In this document: positions 1 to 7,499 of the stretch, in pieces
How the letters are laid out: each line of letters begins with the position of its first letter
How positions within the stretch are numbered: the first letter of the stretch is position 1
Source: Lachnospiraceae bacterium
GTDB lineage: Bacteria; Bacillota; Clostridia; Lachnospirales; Lachnospiraceae
Direction: 5' to 3'
DNA length: 9,179 nucleotides
Assembly (NCBI GenBank): GCA_017483425.1
Contig: JAFUWM010000001.1
Location: 1-9,179 of the forward strand
Position numbers and translations under genes: made by a program
Notes under the pieces: model-generated
Database searches by the model: none
Told to the model about the DNA's origin: nothing
What the model saw: only the letters and a program-made list of their open reading frames with translations

Positions 1-690
1 AAAATGCTGAACGCCCAGGAGGAAGCTCTTGCGGAGCAGGGAGAGAAGATCGCCATACAGGAGGAAACCTTAAAGGAGCAGCATGAGCTTCTTGATAAGC
101 TTGAAGCCATAATGAGTGAGCAGCAGCAGAAGCTGGATGACATCATAGGGGTAAGGACCGAGCTTGTGGAGGATCTTAGAAAGGAGTTTGACGATTCCGA
201 TCTGAAGGTTTCTGTTGATGAAAAGACGGGGGCAATCACATTTGACGCGAGTATACTGTTTGACTACAACAAATCGACTCTCAAACCGTCAGGAAAGGAG
301 TTTCTGGCTGAATTCCTTCCCAGATACGCGGATGTGCTTTTGAGTAATAAATATAAAGATAATATTTCTGAGATATTAATAGAGGGACATACCGATACAG
401 AAGGGGATTATCTTTTTAATCTGGAGCTTTCGCAAAGGAGGGCACTGGCGGTTGCCGAGTACTGTCTTGGCGATGACAGTGACATACTTTCCGATAAGCA
501 GCTTGAGGAAATGAGGGATCTCATATCCGCGACCGGAAGATCCTACAGCAATCCGATATATGATGAGAACGGGGAGATAGATATGGAGGCTTCAAGGCGT
601 GTTGAGTTCTTATTCCAGCTTAAGGATGAGGAAATGGTTCGTGAAATGATCGAGATACTCAGCTCCGAGGAATCTGCGGATGAGGATTGA
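1..690 (+). CDS. OmpA/MotB-type peptidoglycan-binding protein, 5'-truncated by window edge
   Basis: The open frame runs in from the left edge (codon 1 is AAA), so the Met at position 4 is probably internal and the true N terminus, likely with a membrane anchor, lies upstream. Counting from that Met, residues 1-48 are a Glu/Gln/Leu-rich heptad-like segment, probably coiled coil. Residues about 68-210 form an OmpA-like domain: a strand ending in DASILFDYNKSTL, then EGHTDTEGDY with D131, and LSQRRA with R146, the positions that bind diaminopimelate in OmpA and MotB proteins. A second conserved block (GRSYSNP, SRRVEF) closes the domain, followed by an acidic tail. In the family this domain anchors a membrane complex to peptidoglycan; members are often B subunits of MotA/TolQ-type proton channels, and an A subunit just upstream would fit but cannot be seen. 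Domain assignment is firm; the biological role is not. Confidence 0.85.
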   Translation, partial: KMLNAQEEALAEQGEKIAIQEETLKEQHELLDKLEAIMSEQQQKLDDIIGVRTELVEDLRKEFDDSDLKVSVDEKTGAITFDASILFDYNKSTLKPSGKEFLAEFLPRYADVLLSNKYKDNISEILIEGHTDTEGDYLFNLELSQRRALAVAEYCLGDDSDILSDKQLEEMRDLISATGRSYSNPIYDENGEIDMEASRRVEFLFQLKDEEMVREMIEILSSEESADED

Positions 691-738
691 TACTATGACA
701 ACACCGGGACACGGCGTACTGAAAGAAAGGGGATAAAA

Positions 739-3700
739 ATGGCTGTATTTGATGAGAAACTGCTTAAGGATCCTGAGTTTTTTAAGGAAAACACGATACC
801 GGCACATGCTGATATAAATTATTACAGAAACGAGGAGGAGCTTCAGAAGAGAACCTCTTCATTTCTTCATTCCCTGAACGGACTGTGGAAATTCAGATGG
901 TTCAAGGCGGTAGATGAAGCCTGCACGGATTTCTATGAGCTTAAGCATGAATGCCATACATGGGATGACATCTCAGTACCGTCCTGTATAGAGATGCAGG
1001 GCTATGGCCAGATATCATACGTAAATACACAGTACCTGTGGGAAGCGCACGAGGAGGTTGAACCCGGCGACATCCCGCATGACTACAATCCCGTGGGGGA
1101 ATATGTGAAGTACTTCAATCTGCCCGAGGAATTTATGGGACAGCCTGTATGCATCAGGTTTGACGGAGTGGAAACCGGTATGGCGCTCTGGCTTAACGGG
1201 CATTATATCGGCTATTCCGAGGATTCCTTTACACCGTCAGAGTTTGACCTTACCGAATTTATAGATTACAAGGGCGAGAATAAACTCGCAGTCGCAGTGT
1301 TTAAGTTCACATCGGGCTCATGGCTTGAAGATCAGGACTTTTTCAGATTCTCGGGGATATTCAGGGATGTAACGCTTTATACAGTACCGGGTATCCATGT
1401 GGAGGATATGTCGGTAAAGACGATCCTTGACAAAGATTATAAGGACGCTAAGCTTCATATCGCGCTGCAGCTTACGGGAGCGGCAAAGGTGAAGTATGAA
1501 TTAGACGATCGCATGGGCAGGGATGTGATAAAGGGGTGGAAAAAGGCCGGGCAGGAGACGATCATAGAGCATGAGGTCAAGGCACCGCTCAAGTGGTCGG
1601 CTGAAAAGCCTAATCTCTATGATCTTATCATTAGGGTATATGACACGGAGGATAATCTTCAGGAGATAGTGCATCAGAAGGTCGGCTTCAGAAGCTTCGA
1701 GATAAAAGGACACAAGATGCTAATAAACGGAAAACGCATAGTTTTCCGCGGCGTGAACCGTCATGAATTCTCGGATATCGAAGGCAGGGCGATCGGAGAG
1801 CTTGAGATCAATGAGGATCTCATAAACATGAAGAAGAATAACATAAATGCTGTGAGAACCTCGCATTATCCCAATCAGACACATTTTTATGATATGTGCG
1901 ACAGGCTCGGGCTTTATGTCATAGATGAGACTAATCTTGAAACACACGGAACCTGGGATCCTATCCGGAGAGGATTAAAGCCTGTGGAATATGCGGTTCC
2001 CGGAGACAGGGCGGAATATATTGAGAATGTGCTTGACCGTGGTCACAACATGTTCATGAGGGATAGTAATCATCCCTCGGTGCTTATATGGTCCCTTGGA
2101 AACGAATCCTACGGCGGGAAAGTGCTGAAAAAACTGCATGACGCTTTTAAGGGATGGGACGATACCAGACCGGTACACTATGAGGGTGTCGTAAACGATA
2201 TGAGATACCCCGCGACAACTGATATAGCGTCAAATATGTACTGGCGTGTCGCGGATATCAAAAAATATCTTAAACAAAACAGAAAAAAGCCCGCTATAAG
2301 CTGTGAATATGTGCATGCAATGGGAAATTCATGCGGTGGGATGAGCCTCTACACAGATCTTGCTGATGAGGAGCCGCTTTATCAGGGCGGATTCATATGG
2401 GATTATATAGATCAGGCGATAAGGACTAAGGATCGCTATGGCAGGGAGTATGAGGGTTATGGCGGAGACTTTCATGACAGACCCAATGACGGGAACTTTT
2501 CGGGAGACGGCATTGCCTTTGCAAAGGACAGGCGCCCGAGCCCCAAGATGCAGGATGTGAAGTATAATTACAGACCTGTAAAGATCGAAGCGGATGCAAA
2601 GGGTATCACTCTAACAAACAGGAATTTATTCACAAACACTTCAGAATATGCCTGTGTGATAACTGTGGCAAAGAACGGAATGGATGAGGAGCAGCATTAT
2701 GAGAGCTTTTCGGTTGAACCTTTATCCACAAAGAAATTCAAGTGGCCCTTTAAGCTTCCCGAGGCAGATAACGCGGAGTACGTGATCACCCTTTCCTTTG
2801 TGCTGGGAAGAAATGAGATATATGCTGAGGCGGGACATGAGATTGCCTGGGGGCAGTATGTGTATGGCAGCGTGAATGCGCCTAAGCATCCTGCGGCCGG
2901 ACTTAAGGTTGTGCACGGCATGAATGGGACAGGAGTGTACGGAGATGGATTCAGCGCCGTGTTTTCCGGGCTCCAGGGAGGACTGATCTCCTATGTCTAT
3001 GGCGGACACGAGCTTATAGAAAAGATACCAAAACCTAATTTCTGGCGCGCCATGACGGATAACGATATCGCAAACCTTCAGTTTGCGCGTTCCGCGCAGT
3101 GGAAGGCGGCCTCCGAGTTCACGACCACGAAGTATTATAAAAGGGAATTAAAATTTGAGGTACCGGAGGTAAAGGAGCATCGTTCATCCGTGGAGGTGAA
3201 GTTTAATTATCATCTCTGTACTGTACCGGAAAAGATAGTCACAGTCACATACACCGTATATGCGGACGGATGGATAGACGTTGATATGGTGATGCCAAGA
3301 TCGGACGACGTAGGAGAGCTTCCGGAGTATTCTATGATGTTTACGCTTGCCGCTGATTATAATACGCTCTGCTGGTATGGACAGGGTCCTGAGGAGACCT
3401 ATTCCGACAGGGGCTGCGGCAAGATAGGCATACATTACGGAGACGTGGACAGGATGCTTGCCCCTTATCTGAGGCCCCAGGAGTCAGGGGCGCATATAGG
3501 GGTGCGCGCGGCAATGGTGACGGATGAGCTGGGTCACGGATTGAGTATTATCGGGAAAGAACTTATGGTGTCGGCATTGCCCTATAAGCCGTCCGAGATA
3601 GAGAACGCGGATCATCACTTTGATCTTCCCGAGAAGCATTATACTTACGTGAGGGTCGGACTCGCACAGATGGGAGTTTCCGGTGATGATACATGGGGAG

Positions 3701-3774
3701 CCCGCACACTGCCGCAGTACATGATAAAGAATAATAAAACACTCAGACTCCGGTTTTCATTCCAGGGCATTTAA
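739..3774 (+). CDS. lacZ: Beta-galactosidase, glycoside hydrolase family 2 (LacZ type)
   Basis: This 1011-residue protein is close to the usual LacZ length and has no signal peptide, so it should act in the cytosol on imported lactose or other beta-galactosides. Domains in order: GH2 sugar-binding domain (about 45-215, with NGLWKF and LEDQDFFRFSGIFRDV), immunoglobulin-like domain (about 220-320), TIM barrel (about 325-615), and beta-galactosidase small-chain domain (about 735-1005). In the barrel, E456 of WSLGNES is the predicted acid/base and E523 of SCEYVHAMGNS the nucleophile. E401 and H403 (NLETHG) match metal ligands, and H376 (RTSHYPN) and W554 match substrate-site residues. W986 in GDDTWG matches the C-terminal tryptophan of the E. 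coli active site. The start has an AAAGGGG ribosome site at 726-732, 6 nt away. Gene name by family; the natural substrate could be a galactoside other than lactose. No transporter or lac-type regulator is adjacent. Confidence 0.93.
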   Translation: MAVFDEKLLKDPEFFKENTIPAHADINYYRNEEELQKRTSSFLHSLNGLWKFRWFKAVDEACTDFYELKHECHTWDDISVPSCIEMQGYGQISYVNTQYLWEAHEEVEPGDIPHDYNPVGEYVKYFNLPEEFMGQPVCIRFDGVETGMALWLNGHYIGYSEDSFTPSEFDLTEFIDYKGENKLAVAVFKFTSGSWLEDQDFFRFSGIFRDVTLYTVPGIHVEDMSVKTILDKDYKDAKLHIALQLTGAAKVKYELDDRMGRDVIKGWKKAGQETIIEHEVKAPLKWSAEKPNLYDLIIRVYDTEDNLQEIVHQKVGFRSFEIKGHKMLINGKRIVFRGVNRHEFSDIEGRAIGELEINEDLINMKKNNINAVRTSHYPNQTHFYDMCDRLGLYVIDETNLETHGTWDPIRRGLKPVEYAVPGDRAEYIENVLDRGHNMFMRDSNHPSVLIWSLGNESYGGKVLKKLHDAFKGWDDTRPVHYEGVVNDMRYPATTDIASNMYWRVADIKKYLKQNRKKPAISCEYVHAMGNSCGGMSLYTDLADEEPLYQGGFIWDYIDQAIRTKDRYGREYEGYGGDFHDRPNDGNFSGDGIAFAKDRRPSPKMQDVKYNYRPVKIEADAKGITLTNRNLFTNTSEYACVITVAKNGMDEEQHYESFSVEPLSTKKFKWPFKLPEADNAEYVITLSFVLGRNEIYAEAGHEIAWGQYVYGSVNAPKHPAAGLKVVHGMNGTGVYGDGFSAVFSGLQGGLISYVYGGHELIEKIPKPNFWRAMTDNDIANLQFARSAQWKAASEFTTTKYYKRELKFEVPEVKEHRSSVEVKFNYHLCTVPEKIVTVTYTVYADGWIDVDMVMPRSDDVGELPEYSMMFTLAADYNTLCWYGQGPEETYSDRGCGKIGIHYGDVDRMLAPYLRPQESGAHIGVRAAMVTDELGHGLSIIGKELMVSALPYKPSEIENADHHFDLPEKHYTYVRVGLAQMGVSGDDTWGARTLPQYMIKNNKTLRLRFSFQGI

Positions 3775-3777
3775 TAA

Positions 3778-5328
3778 GTGGAGAAAAAAAGGTTTCACTG
3801 GAAAAACAGCATAAGGGCCCAGCTTGCGGCGGTATTCATTCTGCTCATCATAGCAGTGGTCGCCGCAGGGGCCTTTATGAATACGGTCTTTTTGCAGCGC
3901 TACTATATCTCAAATAAGAAAAAGCAGATAGTGAACGCGTATGAAACAATGGACGCTCTCGCGGAGATATCAGGCTCCGGATCCGGGGCTTTTAAGGAGG
4001 GGGTGGACAGATTTGCGTCCGAAAAAAGCCTGCTCGTTGTGGTTGTGGATTCCGGTATGAACATCCTTTATTCTACGGAAAGAGAGTCCGGAATGATAGC
4101 GTCAAGGCTTCTGTGGAGAGTTATATCCGGCGATCCGAGCAATGAGCCGGGAAATGAGGAGCAGGAAAGTGCTGAAGAAGGTGAGAAAAAGTCTCAGCAT
4201 GATGACGTAGTTCTTCTGACTACTGATGCGTACAGGATAACCACCAGCACCGATCCCGCAATGAAGTCCGATTATATCGAGTTATGGGGGTATCTTACAA
4301 ACGGGGATCTTATATTTATAAGGACGCCGCTTGAGAGCATAAGGGAGAGCGCGTCAATATCCACGAGGTTCATGCTTTATATCGGATTGCTCATTGCGCT
4401 TGTAGGCGCCATAGTCATGTGGTTTGTCACGAAAAGGATAACGGGACCTATCCTTGAGCTGACCGATATATCGGACAGGATGGCACATCTGGATTTTGAC
4501 GCTAAATACGAAAGCGGGGGAGAGAATGAGATAGGGGAGCTCGGCAGGCATATGAACGAGATGTCTTCCCAGCTTGAAAACGCCATATCCGGGCTTAAGA
4601 CAGCAAATAATGAGCTGCAAAAGGATATAGAGAAAAAAGAGAAGATAGAAAGCATGCGGAGTGAATTCATATCAAACGTTTCGCATGAGCTGAAGACTCC
4701 TATAGCTCTGGTTTCGGGATATGCGGAGGGATTGAGGGACGGTATAGCGGATGATGAGGAGAGCAGGAATGAATATCTCGGTGTCATAATCGATGAATCG
4801 GAAAAAATGGGAAGGCTCGTATCAAACCTTTTGGAGCTTAATCATATAGAGTTCGGAGACGAGCCGGCTGAGATGAAACGGTTTGACCTTGTATCGCTGA
4901 TCACTGGGATCATAGCGGGATCAGACATACTTGCAAAGCAGTTTGGAGCCGATATAGAATTTGAAGTGACAGAGCCTGTCTACGTGTGGAGTGATGAGCA
5001 AAAGACGGAAACGGTTTTTTCAAACTTCCTTACAAATGCGATACATTACTCTGGCGGTGAAAAGCGAATAAGGATCACATTAGAGGATGCCGGAGTGAAT
5101 GTAAGGATACAGGTGTATAATACGGGTGATAAGATACCGGAGGATGCTATAGACAGGATTTGGGAGAAGTTTTACAAGGTTGACAAGGCGCGTACACGCG
5201 AGGTCGGAGGCTCGGGTATAGGGCTTTCGATCGTAAAGGCCACAATGGAAACTTTGAATAAACCCTGCGGTGTGATAAACTATGATGATGGCGTTGGATT
5301 CTGGTTTGAACTGGAACGCGCAGGCTGA
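3778..5328 (+). CDS. Membrane sensor histidine kinase, HAMP-HisKA-HATPase
   Basis: A 516-residue transmembrane sensor kinase. TM1 spans about 13-36, an extracytoplasmic sensor region about 40-195, TM2 about 198-217, HAMP about 218-270 (with P224 and E251), then a short helical linker. The phosphoacceptor is H303 in NVSHELKTP. The ATP-binding domain shows N-box N420 (NFLTNAIHY), G1-like YNTGDKIP at 447-454 (Asn in place of the usual first Asp, as in some VanS-like kinases), the F-box-like WEKFYKVD, and G2 GGSGIGLSIVKA at 477-488. The outer loop carries an acidic low-complexity stretch at about 118-143. The start is forced: TAA at 3775-3777 is directly upstream in frame, and the next Met lies within the end of TM1. 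AGGG at 3764-3767 is a weak ribosome site, so translation is probably coupled to the galactosidase gene. No response regulator is encoded next to it; the signal sensed is unknown. Confidence 0.92.
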   Translation: MEKKRFHWKNSIRAQLAAVFILLIIAVVAAGAFMNTVFLQRYYISNKKKQIVNAYETMDALAEISGSGSGAFKEGVDRFASEKSLLVVVVDSGMNILYSTERESGMIASRLLWRVISGDPSNEPGNEEQESAEEGEKKSQHDDVVLLTTDAYRITTSTDPAMKSDYIELWGYLTNGDLIFIRTPLESIRESASISTRFMLYIGLLIALVGAIVMWFVTKRITGPILELTDISDRMAHLDFDAKYESGGENEIGELGRHMNEMSSQLENAISGLKTANNELQKDIEKKEKIESMRSEFISNVSHELKTPIALVSGYAEGLRDGIADDEESRNEYLGVIIDESEKMGRLVSNLLELNHIEFGDEPAEMKRFDLVSLITGIIAGSDILAKQFGADIEFEVTEPVYVWSDEQKTETVFSNFLTNAIHYSGGEKRIRITLEDAGVNVRIQVYNTGDKIPEDAIDRIWEKFYKVDKARTREVGGSGIGLSIVKATMETLNKPCGVINYDDGVGFWFELERAG

Positions 5329-5361
5329 TAAGGCAGTGATCCCTCGGGAGGGCTTGATATA

Positions 5362-6117
5362 ATGAAAAGGTTTTCGGGTTTATTAAATATATGCATGATC
5401 ATCATGGCGCTTAGTCTCACGGGCTGCGGCGCACCGGGTGTTGATATATCGGATGAGGATGTAAAGAAGGTCGCGGATTACTCTTCCGATATAGTGAGCC
5501 AGCATAATGACAAGTCTGATTCAAGGCTTGTGGATCTCAGTACTGTCAAGAGAAAATACAGGGAGCAGCTCGATCTTGAAATTAAGAGACAGAATTTCAG
5601 GGCATTGGAGCAGGCAGCGCTTCAGGCTGAGTCTGAGAGCGGCTCTGAGGGAAGCGATTCCGGGAGTGGAGAGTATGTAGAGCCTGATATCTCGCTTGCA
5701 GAAGCCATAGGCACAACTGATTTTGATATTTATTATACGGATCATGAAGTCAGCAAGTCATATCCTTCATCCGGCTCAGTATCCGCTGATGATGTATATA
5801 TGGGAATGACGGCGGCAGCGGGGGATACTCTCCTTATCATGCATATTAATATCTCAAATACCGAGGGGCTTGACAGAGAGTGTGACATCATAGACTTGAG
5901 GCCTACCTTTAGGGTTAAGATAAACGGTGAGAATCATACGGTGCAGCAAACGATACTGCCGGATGATCTTTCAAAGTTTGAGGGAACGATCCCCGCGTAC
6001 AGCTCGGCGGATGCTGTGCTCATATCAGAGGTGACAGAGGAAACAGCAGCCGATATTCAAAGTCTGTCGCTTATAGTCCGTTCTGCTGATTCGAGACCCG
6101 AGTATAAGCTGGAGTGA
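5362..6117 (+). CDS. Secreted lipoprotein with C-terminal beta-sandwich-like domain
   Basis: A 251-residue predicted lipoprotein. The N terminus is a type II signal peptide: KR, a hydrophobic stretch at about 6-20, then lipobox LTGC with lipid-modified C22. After it come a charged helical region (about 28-88), a Ser/Gly/Glu-rich flexible linker (about 89-108), and a C-terminal domain (about 118-250) of predicted beta strands, with a segment at about 156-166 (TLLIMHINISN) that recalls the DUF4352/DUF5067 group of Ig-like Firmicute lipoprotein domains. That resemblance is an impression, not a search result. It would be anchored on the outer face of the cytoplasmic membrane. The start has GGGAGGG at 5346-5352, 9 nt upstream. 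It sits 33 nt after the kinase gene, so the two are probably co-transcribed, and the lipoprotein may be a partner or target of that kinase (inference). Its 3' end overlaps convergent folC. Specific function unknown. Confidence 0.85.
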   Translation: MKRFSGLLNICMIIMALSLTGCGAPGVDISDEDVKKVADYSSDIVSQHNDKSDSRLVDLSTVKRKYREQLDLEIKRQNFRALEQAALQAESESGSEGSDSGSGEYVEPDISLAEAIGTTDFDIYYTDHEVSKSYPSSGSVSADDVYMGMTAAAGDTLLIMHINISNTEGLDRECDIIDLRPTFRVKINGENHTVQQTILPDDLSKFEGTIPAYSSADAVLISEVTEETAADIQSLSLIVRSADSRPEYKLE

Positions 6118-7388
6118 TCCCGGTAAACTTCGGGAAAGATGGTTCTGATCGCGCCAACAAGATACAGTGAGCCAAAGGCTATGATCACATCATCAGGTCC
6201 TGCAGCGTCAAGCGCCGTGCGTATACCCGAACCGATATCCGGACAAGCTTTTGCCTTGATACCCCGGAGAGTTAAATATCCCGCAAGGTCTTTTGCGTCA
6301 AGCGCCCGGTCATTTGGCGGCGTTAAACAGATAAATTCTTTTGTAAACGGCATTAACGTGGCCAGAACATTTGTGTAGTCCTTATCCGCAAGAATCCCGA
6401 TCAGAAAGATGATATTTTTTTCCGGCAGTAATGTACGAATACATTCCGCCAGGGCATCCGCCCCTTGCGGATTATGTCCTCCGTCAAGGATGAAGAGAGG
6501 CTTACTGCATATTTTTTCAAAGCGCGCGGGCCACCTGACACATCTTAAGCCCTCTTTGACCGCCTCAGCGGGAATGGAAAAACCGCGTTCCCGCAGCACT
6601 TCTATCGTTTCCAGCACTGCTGCGGCGTTATGAAGCTGATGAGGTCCCAAAAGAGACAGAAAATACTCTGTTTTATCCCAGATAAATATCTGTCCGTCAA
6701 GGCTTTGGCTTACAGGGGTCAGTCTGCTGAAGTCTACGCTGGTTAAAGGGACTCCTTTTTGCAGACATATTTTTCTGATGGTTTCCGTGGCCTCCGGTAA
6801 ACCATCATAGCAGACCGCGTTACAGCCGGACTTTATAATGCCGCCTTTGGTAGCCGCGATTTTTTCTATCGTATCTCCAAGGTATTCGGTATGTTCCAGT
6901 CCGATATTTGATATTACCGCGGCTTCGGGACTGTCAATAACATTCGTACTGTCGAGTTCTCCGCCCATACCGACTTCAAGAACGACGATGTCACATTTTT
7001 GCTCCACGAAATATACCATAGCGATAGCGGTTATGAGTTCAAAATGGCTTGGATGATCATCCATTTCCTCCGCTAAGGTCCGCACATGCTCCGTGATGCG
7101 GGCAAGAGCTTCGCCGGAAATACATTCGCCGTTAACCTGTATGCGTTCGGTAAAATCCTGAATGTATGGAGAAGTGTATAGACCGGTTCTGTAGCCTGCC
7201 TTGCGTAATATCGCGTCAAGCATCGCGCAGATGCTGCCCTTGCCGTTGCTTCCTGCCACATGAATGAACTTAAGGCGCTTCTGCGGGTCATCCAGCTTAA
7301 AAAGCAGCTCCCTGGTGCGCTCAAGTCCAAGCCTGGTTCTGCTCCATCCGTGATGTTCAATATATTCGATTGCCTGTTCTGAGTTTAT
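6057..7388 (-). CDS. folC: Folylpolyglutamate synthase / dihydrofolate synthase, apparent ATA start
   Basis: FolC adds glutamates to folates with ATP, in the cytosol, retaining them in the cell. With the start at 7388 the protein is 443 residues, normal for the family. The N-terminal helix region (EQAIEYIEHHGW, LGLERTRELL) leads to the ATP loop GSNGKGS at 46-52, the folate-side loop TSPYIQDFTERI at 72-83, EVGMGGELDSTNV with E138 (metal), H166 in EHTEYLG, and K181 in ATKGG, the position of the carbamylated lysine. The C-terminal domain has WPARFE, DGGHNPQG with D302 and H305, and GSLYLVG near residue 407. No ATG, GTG or TTG occurs in frame from the upstream stop (7416-7418) to V44; the first is GTG at 7257-7259, at the edge of the ATP loop and too late. 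A perfect ribosome site lies 8 nt from ATA at 7386-7388. The last 19 residues are encoded antisense to the lipoprotein gene and look like a recent extension. Function is firm; the exact start is an inference. Confidence 0.9.
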   Translation of the reverse strand: MNSEQAIEYIEHHGWSRTRLGLERTRELLFKLDDPQKRLKFIHVAGSNGKGSICAMLDAILRKAGYRTGLYTSPYIQDFTERIQVNGECISGEALARITEHVRTLAEEMDDHPSHFELITAIAMVYFVEQKCDIVVLEVGMGGELDSTNVIDSPEAAVISNIGLEHTEYLGDTIEKIAATKGGIIKSGCNAVCYDGLPEATETIRKICLQKGVPLTSVDFSRLTPVSQSLDGQIFIWDKTEYFLSLLGPHQLHNAAAVLETIEVLRERGFSIPAEAVKEGLRCVRWPARFEKICSKPLFILDGGHNPQGADALAECIRTLLPEKNIIFLIGILADKDYTNVLATLMPFTKEFICLTPPNDRALDAKDLAGYLTLRGIKAKACPDIGSGIRTALDAAGPDDVIIAFGSLYLVGAIRTIFPEVYRDHSSLYSGLESAERTISDRL

Positions 7389-7396
7389 ATTATTAT

Positions 7397-7403
7397 CCTC
7401 CTT
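7397..7403 (-). promoter_or_regulatory. Ribosome binding site of folC, AAGGAGG
   Basis: On the minus strand the bases read AAGGAGG, a perfect anti-16S match, followed by eight A/T bases and then ATA-AAC-TCA-GAA in the frame of FolC. No standard start codon stands at a workable distance in that frame, so this site is what places the start at 7386-7388. It lies 8-14 bases after the predicted minus-strand transcription start, giving a short leader of about 24 nt. Confidence 0.75.
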
Positions 7404-7413
7404 AAGCCATATT

Positions 7414-7422
7414 TGTTATAAT
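7414..7422 (+). promoter_or_regulatory. Predicted extended -10 promoter of metA
   Basis: Plus strand: TGTTATAAT, a consensus TATAAT (7417-7422) preceded by the TGn extended -10 motif (7414-7416). No recognisable -35 stands 16-18 nt upstream, which extended -10 promoters can tolerate. The start would be near 7429, leaving an 88-90 nt leader before metA. I see no SAM riboswitch or T-box signature in that leader. Confidence 0.5.
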
Positions 7423-7446
7423 CTTTTAAATCACGCAAAAAGTCAA
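7418..7446 (-). promoter_or_regulatory. Predicted sigma-A promoter of folC
   Basis: Minus strand: -35 TTGACT (7446-7441, 5 of 6 to consensus), a 17-nt spacer, and -10 GATTAT (7423-7418, 4 of 6). The start of transcription would fall near 7411, giving a leader of about 24 nt before the ribosome site and ATA start. Its -10 overlaps the plus-strand -10 that serves metA. Read by eye only. Confidence 0.5.
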
Positions 7447-7478
7447 GATTTGATAAAAGCGGTGACGATGTGTTACTC

Positions 7479-7499
7479 TATGTATTCAAAGAATATATA
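7479..7499 (+). repeat. Inverted repeat in the metA leader, possible operator or hairpin
   Basis: Two 9-base arms flank AAA. Inner arms TATTC (7483-7487) and GAATA (7491-7495) pair perfectly; G7482 with T7496 is the single DNA mismatch (a G-U pair in RNA); 7479-7481 pair with 7497-7499. The element ends 3 nt before the metA ribosome site (AAGGA, 7503-7507), so it could act as a repressor operator or as a leader hairpin. It is very AT-rich, so chance pairing is possible. Confidence 0.35.

Noticed and set aside
1..690. Zorya (ZorB) defence component
   Set aside because: The domain type is compatible, but the next genes are metabolic and signalling, not ZorC/ZorD, and the upstream side is not visible.
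691..738. Promoter or terminator between the OmpA-type gene and the galactosidase gene
   Set aside because: The 48 bases contain a TTGATA-like hexamer at 687-692 but no -10 at a suitable spacing, and no stem followed by T residues.
4377..4787. 136-residue minus-strand open frame inside the kinase gene
   Set aside because: It is antisense to conserved HAMP and HisKA coding sequence, with serine-rich low-complexity translation typical of a shadow frame.
6118..6135. TCCCG/CGGGA inverted repeat after the lipoprotein stop as a terminator
   Set aside because: The stem is five pairs with an eight-base loop and no T run follows on either strand; it also lies inside folC coding sequence.
6057..7259. 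FolC starting at GTG 7259
   Set aside because: It would remove the N-terminal helices and cut at the edge of the ATP loop; the sequence upstream is clearly FolC-like.
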